The notes under the pieces were generated by a model. It was given only the letters and a program-made list of their open reading frames with translations, was not told where the DNA came from and did no database searches. 64,000 nt of DNA from Poindextera sp965277425. GTDB taxonomy: Bacteria; Pseudomonadota; Alphaproteobacteria; Caulobacterales; Caulobacteraceae. The stretch spans positions 310,001 through 374,000 of the forward strand of contig CBDICR010000005.1 in assembly GCA_965277425.1 (NCBI GenBank). The letters are read 5' to 3'. The translations under genes were made by a program, and so were the position numbers. This document shows positions 60,360 to 64,000 of the stretch, piece by piece. Numbering within the stretch: position 1 is the first letter of the stretch; every line of letters starts with the position of its first letter.

Positions 60360-61446
60360 GGCCGGCGAGCAGGGCCTTGAGGCCGTCGGCGTCCAGCCAT
60401 TCTTCGTTGGTGTCGCTGGAATAGACGAAGCCGTCGGCCACCGGCTCGCCGCCATCGGCGGCGAAGGATTTGCGGGTATATTCGACGAACTGCGGCTCGA
60501 TCACATAGCGATCGGGGAGCTCAACGGTCATGCGCGCGTCGTCGCCCGAGATCATCATCTCGTGCAGCTTTTCGCCCGGGCGGATACCGACCGTGCGTTG
60601 CGGCAGACCGGGCGCCAGGGCGCTGGCCACCTGCGGCATGGTCATCGAGCCGATCTTGGGCACGAAGATTTCGCCGCCGCGCATCATCTCCATCGACGAC
60701 AGCACGAAATCGACCCCCTGATCCAGCGAGATCCAGAACCGCGTCATGCGTGGATCGGTGATCGGCAGGTCGGCGGCGCCCTGGTCGACCAGACGCTGGA
60801 ACAGCGGCGCGACCGATCCGCGCGAGCCGGCGACATTGCCATAGCGCACCACGGCGAACCGCGTGCCGATATCGCCGGCCAGGTTGTTGGCGGCGACGAA
60901 GGTCTTGTCCGAGGCCAGCTTGGTCGCGCCATAGAGGTTGATCGGGTTGCAGGCCTTATCGGTCGACAGCGCCACAACGCGGCGCACCCGGTTGGCCAGG
61001 CTGGCCCAGACCACATTCTCGGCGCCGAGCACATTGGTGTGGATACATTCCGACGGGTTGTATTCCGCCGCCGGCACCTGCTTCAGGGCCGCGGCGTGGA
61101 TGACGATATCGACGCCGCGCAGGGCGAGCGTCAGCCGCTCGCGGTCGCGCACGTCGCCCAGGAAGAAGCGCATCTTGGCGTAGGCCTCGGCCGGGAAGGT
61201 CTCGCGCAGCTCGGCCTGCATGTCGTACTGCTTCAGCTCGTCGCGCGAGAAGACGATCAGCTTTTTCGGCGCATGCTCGGCCAGGGCGCGATGCACGAAG
61301 CGGCGGCCGAACGAGCCGGTGCCGCCGGTGACCAGCACGACCCTGCCGTCCAGCGTCTTGGCTTTCGGCGCGAAGGATCGGGCTGAAACGCCGCTGTCGG
61401 GCAAGGGCCTGGACCTCCTTCGGGGCGAGCGAATCACTCGCCCCAT
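60352..61446 (-). CDS. pseB: UDP-N-acetylglucosamine 4,6-dehydratase (inverting)
   Basis: 364 residues from ATG 61446. NAD-dependent SDR enzyme: Rossmann motif VTGGTGSFG (39-47), catalytic ALSTDKACNPINLYGATK with the Thr-Asp-Lys and Tyr residues of the FlaA1/PseB type. First step in pseudaminic acid synthesis (FlmA in Caulobacter). About 30 extra N-terminal residues precede the core, so the true start may be further in. Co-translated with pseC. Confidence 0.92.
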   Translation of the reverse strand: MGRVIRSPRRRSRPLPDSGVSARSFAPKAKTLDGRVVLVTGGTGSFGRRFVHRALAEHAPKKLIVFSRDELKQYDMQAELRETFPAEAYAKMRFFLGDVRDRERLTLALRGVDIVIHAAALKQVPAAEYNPSECIHTNVLGAENVVWASLANRVRRVVALSTDKACNPINLYGATKLASDKTFVAANNLAGDIGTRFAVVRYGNVAGSRGSVAPLFQRLVDQGAADLPITDPRMTRFWISLDQGVDFVLSSMEMMRGGEIFVPKIGSMTMPQVASALAPGLPQRTVGIRPGEKLHEMMISGDDARMTVELPDRYVIEPQFVEYTRKSFAADGGEPVADGFVYSSDTNEEWLDADGLKALLAGHG

Positions 61447-61492
61447 CCTGGCCTAACCCGCAGCCGCCCGCACGCCCAGTTCGCGAGCGCCT

Positions 61493-62116
61493 CTAGCTGG
61501 CCAGATTGTAGGCCCCGCCCTTTTCGAGCGAGCGCTTGAACGCCGGCCGGGCGTGCAGCCGAGCCAGGTAGGCGGCAAGGTTCGGATAGGCGGCCAGCTT
61601 GCCGAAGGCGTTGGCCACCTCCATCACGAAACTGACCTGCAGGTCGGCGCCGGAGAACTCGCCCGTCAGATAGTCTTGATCGCCGAGCGCGCCGGAGACA
61701 TAGCCGAGATGGTTGGCGATCTCGCTCTCGATGCGCGGCATCAGCGGCGCGGCCGCCTCGCCCAGGCGCATGACATAGAGGTTGATCATCAAGGGCAGCA
61801 TGGCCGAGCCTTCGGCATAGTGCAGCCACTCGTCATAGGCGACATGGGCGTCCGACTTGGGATCGGGCTGCAGCCGTCCCTTGCCGTAGCGATCGATGAC
61901 ATAGTCGACGATGGCGCCGGATTCGGCGATCTTGATCGCGCCGTCCTCGATCACCGGGGACTTGCCGAGCGGGTGCACCGCAAGCAGTTCCGGCGGCGCC
62001 AGGTTGGTGGTCGCATCCCGTTGATACGACACGATCTCATAATCCAGGCCAAGCTCCTCCAACATCCACAGGATGCGCTGGGAACGGGAATTATTGAGGT
62101 GGTGAACCTTGAGCAT
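61493..62116 (-). CDS. Glutathione S-transferase family protein
   Basis: 207 residues. The N-terminal thioredoxin-like domain starts MLKVHHLNNSRSQRILWML with the conserved SRSQR active-site serine, followed by the cis-proline segment LGKSPVIEDG and the ESGAIVDYVIDRYG glutathione site; the C-terminal helical domain ends near residue 200. Beta- or nu-class-like. Single gene downstream of a hairpin at 62132-62160. Confidence 0.88.
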   Translation of the reverse strand: MLKVHHLNNSRSQRILWMLEELGLDYEIVSYQRDATTNLAPPELLAVHPLGKSPVIEDGAIKIAESGAIVDYVIDRYGKGRLQPDPKSDAHVAYDEWLHYAEGSAMLPLMINLYVMRLGEAAAPLMPRIESEIANHLGYVSGALGDQDYLTGEFSGADLQVSFVMEVANAFGKLAAYPNLAAYLARLHARPAFKRSLEKGGAYNLAS

Positions 62117-62131
62117 GGCTGCGCCTTTCCG

Positions 62132-62160
62132 GCCTGATCGCTTGGCCTATCCGATCAGGC
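62132..62160. other. Perfect 9-bp hairpin between the DUF6491 and GST genes
   Basis: GCCTGATCG (62132-62140) and CGATCAGGC (62152-62160) pair completely with an 11-base loop. There is no T-run on either strand, so it is not a classical terminator. It may be an operator or an RNA structure upstream of the GST gene; only the palindrome itself is shown. Confidence 0.35.
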
Positions 62161-62190
62161 GCGGTTGGCGCGCGCAAGGGCGCCGTTGGG

Positions 62191-62607
62191 TCAGGGCAGG
62201 TCGCGCTTGGGCAGGGCGGCGATTTCGGCCGGGGTCAGCTTGTGGATCGCGCTGACCGGGCAACGGTTGGGAATGCCGGTGTCGCGATAGACGATGGTCG
62301 CCTGGATGGCGCTGCAGATCTGCGGATCGCCCGGCGTCGATTCAAGCCCGATCCCCTGACGGAAGGACAGGCCCGTGCAGTCGCTCATCAGGTCCAACCG
62401 ATAGATGTCGCGAACGCCGACGCGGATATAGACCGTGTGATCGTTGGGCGCGATGAAACCGTTGATGTTGCTTCTAAAGAAGCACTGTTCGCCGCCGCTC
62501 CTGGAGGCCGGCTGGGCTCCAACCACGGGCGCCGAAAGAACCGCGCCCACCAGGATCGCGGTCGATGCGGCAATTCGGGCGAGCCTGGCCGTCGTATGTT
62601 GAGACAC
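62191..62607 (-). CDS. Secreted DUF6491 family protein
   Basis: 138 residues from GTG 62607, which has an AAGGAAA ribosome site five bases upstream; an ATG at 62631 would add eight residues. A signal peptide (about 1-30, ending in VVGAQA-like GAQPAS) precedes a small domain with two cysteine pairs: EQCFFRSNINGF, then MSDCTGLSFRQGI, DPQICSAIQA and PNRCPVSAI. The pattern resembles DUF6491 proteins of Caulobacterales, of unknown function. Periplasmic. Confidence 0.72.
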   Translation of the reverse strand: MSQHTTARLARIAASTAILVGAVLSAPVVGAQPASRSGGEQCFFRSNINGFIAPNDHTVYIRVGVRDIYRLDLMSDCTGLSFRQGIGLESTPGDPQICSAIQATIVYRDTGIPNRCPVSAIHKLTPAEIAALPKRDLP

Positions 62608-62648
62608 GGGGTTTCCTTTCCCTGCTGACATGGTCGCCGCCTTGCATT

Positions 62649-64000
62649 TTACCTGGGGCTGGCCACCTGAAACCTTGAACGCGCAAGGCGGCGGTTCCGT
62701 CGCAGGGCGAATCGCTCCGGATGCACGATTTCCGCGAGCGGGACCGGCAAGGGCGACGGCGCGCCGAGGGCCAGGGCCGCGACGTGCTCGCCCAGCAGCG
62801 GCGCAGCGCAAAACCCGCGCGACCCGAGGCCGGAAAGGATGAAGAGCCCCACCGCATCGAGCGGCCCGGCCAGCGGCAGGAAGTCCGGCGTCACCGCGCG
62901 CACGCCCGCTCGCCCGTCCAGAACGGCCGCGTCCAACCGCCCGACGAGTTGGGGAAGGGTCGAGGCCAACAGCTCAAGATTTCGCCCGTGATCCTCGGCC
63001 CGCACCTCGCCGCCGGCATCGCCGCGGTCATGGGTCGCCCCGAACAGCACGCCCCGACGCGTTGGAATCGCGTAGCCGGCGCCGATAACCGCCGCCGGCG
63101 CCGCGATGGCGGCCATGCTGACTTGGCCGCGCAAGGGTGAAAGCGGCGCTTCTGGCGCCAGGCGGCCCGCGTCAAGGCCGCAGGCCAGACAGACGAGGTC
63201 GGCGCGGGCGAGCTCGCGGCCGCCGCGATCAAGGAGCCGCCAAGCCCCGCCGGCGGGTTCGATCGCGGCGACGGCGCCGATGACGTGGTCGGCGCCTCGA
63301 AGCCAGTCGTCCAACACCGCTTTCGGTTCGACGACGCGGGCGTCGCGAAAGCCAAGGCCGGCGACCGGGTCCGGCGCGCCCAGGCGCGCGCAAACCGCTT
63401 CCGGAGTCAGGCGCTCGACGGCGCCGGCCTCGAACAGGTCGCTTTGCGCGATGCGATCGAACCGGCTGGCGTCCTTCGGCCCGACCTCGATCTGGCAGGC
63501 CCCGCCGGCGATGACCGCGCCCGGCGTCTGGTCATAGAGGTCGGCGGCGCGCGCCAGCGCCTGGGCGTAGAGCGCCCCGATCGGCCCGCCGCCGGCGTCG
63601 AGCCTCGGCATGGCCAGGGCGGCAAGATTGCCGGACGCGCCCACGCCGGGCGCGGACGCCTCCACCAGCAACGGCCGCACGCCCAGCGCCCGGAAGGCGC
63701 GGGCCAGCGATGCGCCGGCGATGCCGCCGCCGACGATCGCCACCCGCGTCGAAGCCCTTGGCGGGGGTCGCGGTCCCACGATCCCATGCCGCGCCTCCAG
63801 CCGCTCGCGCTTGGCGGCGAAGCCTGGTTTCTTCTCAACCTGAAAACCCTGGGCTTCGAGGCCCCGCCGGACCGCGCCGGCGACCGTGAAGGTGGCGAGG
63901 CGCGCGCCCGGCGCCGAATGGCGCGCGACGCCGGCCAGGACCGCTTGCGACCACATCTGCGGATTTCGCGATGGCGAGAAGCCGTCGAGGAACCAGGCGT
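62649..64000 (-). CDS. mnmC: tRNA 5-methylaminomethyl-2-thiouridine biosynthesis bifunctional protein (partial)
   Basis: 450 codons are present; the 5' end runs off the window. The first residues visible, FLDGFSPSRNPQMWS, belong to the end of the SAM-dependent methyltransferase domain (MnmC2-type, DUF752). The rest is the FAD-dependent oxidase domain with VAIVGGGIAGASLARAF (FAD Rossmann motif), SGNLAALAMPRLD and GLFILSGLGSRGFCAAPLLGE-type C-terminal site. It completes cmnm5 to mnm5 modification of U34 in tRNA. Confidence 0.92.
   Translation of the reverse strand, partial: AWFLDGFSPSRNPQMWSQAVLAGVARHSAPGARLATFTVAGAVRRGLEAQGFQVEKKPGFAAKRERLEARHGIVGPRPPPRASTRVAIVGGGIAGASLARAFRALGVRPLLVEASAPGVGASGNLAALAMPRLDAGGGPIGALYAQALARAADLYDQTPGAVIAGGACQIEVGPKDASRFDRIAQSDLFEAGAVERLTPEAVCARLGAPDPVAGLGFRDARVVEPKAVLDDWLRGADHVIGAVAAIEPAGGAWRLLDRGGRELARADLVCLACGLDAGRLAPEAPLSPLRGQVSMAAIAAPAAVIGAGYAIPTRRGVLFGATHDRGDAGGEVRAEDHGRNLELLASTLPQLVGRLDAAVLDGRAGVRAVTPDFLPLAGPLDAVGLFILSGLGSRGFCAAPLLGEHVAALALGAPSPLPVPLAEIVHPERFALRRNRRLARSRFQVASPR

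Noticed and set aside
62132..62160. Intrinsic terminator after the DUF6491 gene
   Set aside because: The hairpin is perfect but is followed by G+C-rich bases on both strands, not a T-run.

Overview
The window is gene-dense, G+C-rich DNA from an alphaproteobacterium, most likely a member of the Caulobacteraceae (Caulobacter/Phenylobacterium type). Pointers to this are a cpa/tad pilus locus with a short Flp pilin, TTAA-N7-TTAA motifs of the CtrA type in several promoters, a PseB/PseC (FlmA/FlmB) pair, rpsU divergent from a COQ9-family gene, an SRP RNA gene upstream of dnaX, a TacA-like sigma-54 response regulator, and aa3-oxidase subunit IV next to a three-gene transhydrogenase operon. All assignments are from reading sequence and motifs; no database search was run.

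Layout. 1-5 kb: end of dapE, convergent with a co-directional series ybaB-recR-rmuC-def-fmt-truA (nucleoid protein, repair, start-methionine metabolism, tRNA modification). 5-7.2 kb: three accessory genes (DUF1697, a P-loop kinase, an esterase) that separate ybaB-recR from dnaX. 7.2-9.2 kb: dnaX and the small SRP RNA with its own promoter. 9.2-16 kb: nudC, an MFS carboxylate transporter, pheA-kdsB, a membrane-anchored cytochrome c, a leucyl aminopeptidase, with two intergenic palindromic repeats.

16-31 kb: the Tad/Cpa pilus region. cpaB-C-D-E-F-tadB-tadC run leftward; cpaA is just upstream; a TadD-like TPR gene converges from the left. The pilin gene has a strong terminator and a CtrA-type promoter. 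Rightward from the same intergenic region run a small periplasmic secretin-N-type protein, TadE and TadF. Between pilin and cpaA sit an acyltransferase-3 and a large unrecognised membrane protein that resembles a GT-C glycosyltransferase in layout. Four imperfect CtrA-type motifs lie in the promoters of this region.

31-46 kb: aminotransferase IV and an Atg22-like MFS protein, a tyrosine phosphatase, the class Ia ribonucleotide reductase genes nrdA and nrdB (split by a glutathione transferase gene, with paired NrdR-like boxes and a perfect DnaA box), a P-loop kinase sharing a perfect CtrA motif with nrdA, a hybrid histidine kinase, the CoA-transferase pair scoA-scoB, two YdcH/DUF465-type genes around ubiX, a diguanylate cyclase, and purE-purK.

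46-64 kb: a frameshifted GxxExxY gene next to a long inverted repeat, COQ9/rpsU, a NatAB-like ABC exporter, an alpha/beta hydrolase whose membrane anchor seems to be lost by frameshift, DUF2442, cox subunit IV-pntAA-pntAB-pntB, another hydrolase, oligoendopeptidase F, the sigma-54 regulator, pseB-pseC for flagellin sugar synthesis, a GST, a secreted DUF6491 protein, and the 3' part of mnmC, which runs off the window. I saw no prophage, transposase, CRISPR array, rRNA or tRNA gene. The most notable unexplained items are the envelope-modification-like pair inside the pilus locus and the dense cell-cycle-type regulatory motifs around pilus and nrd genes.
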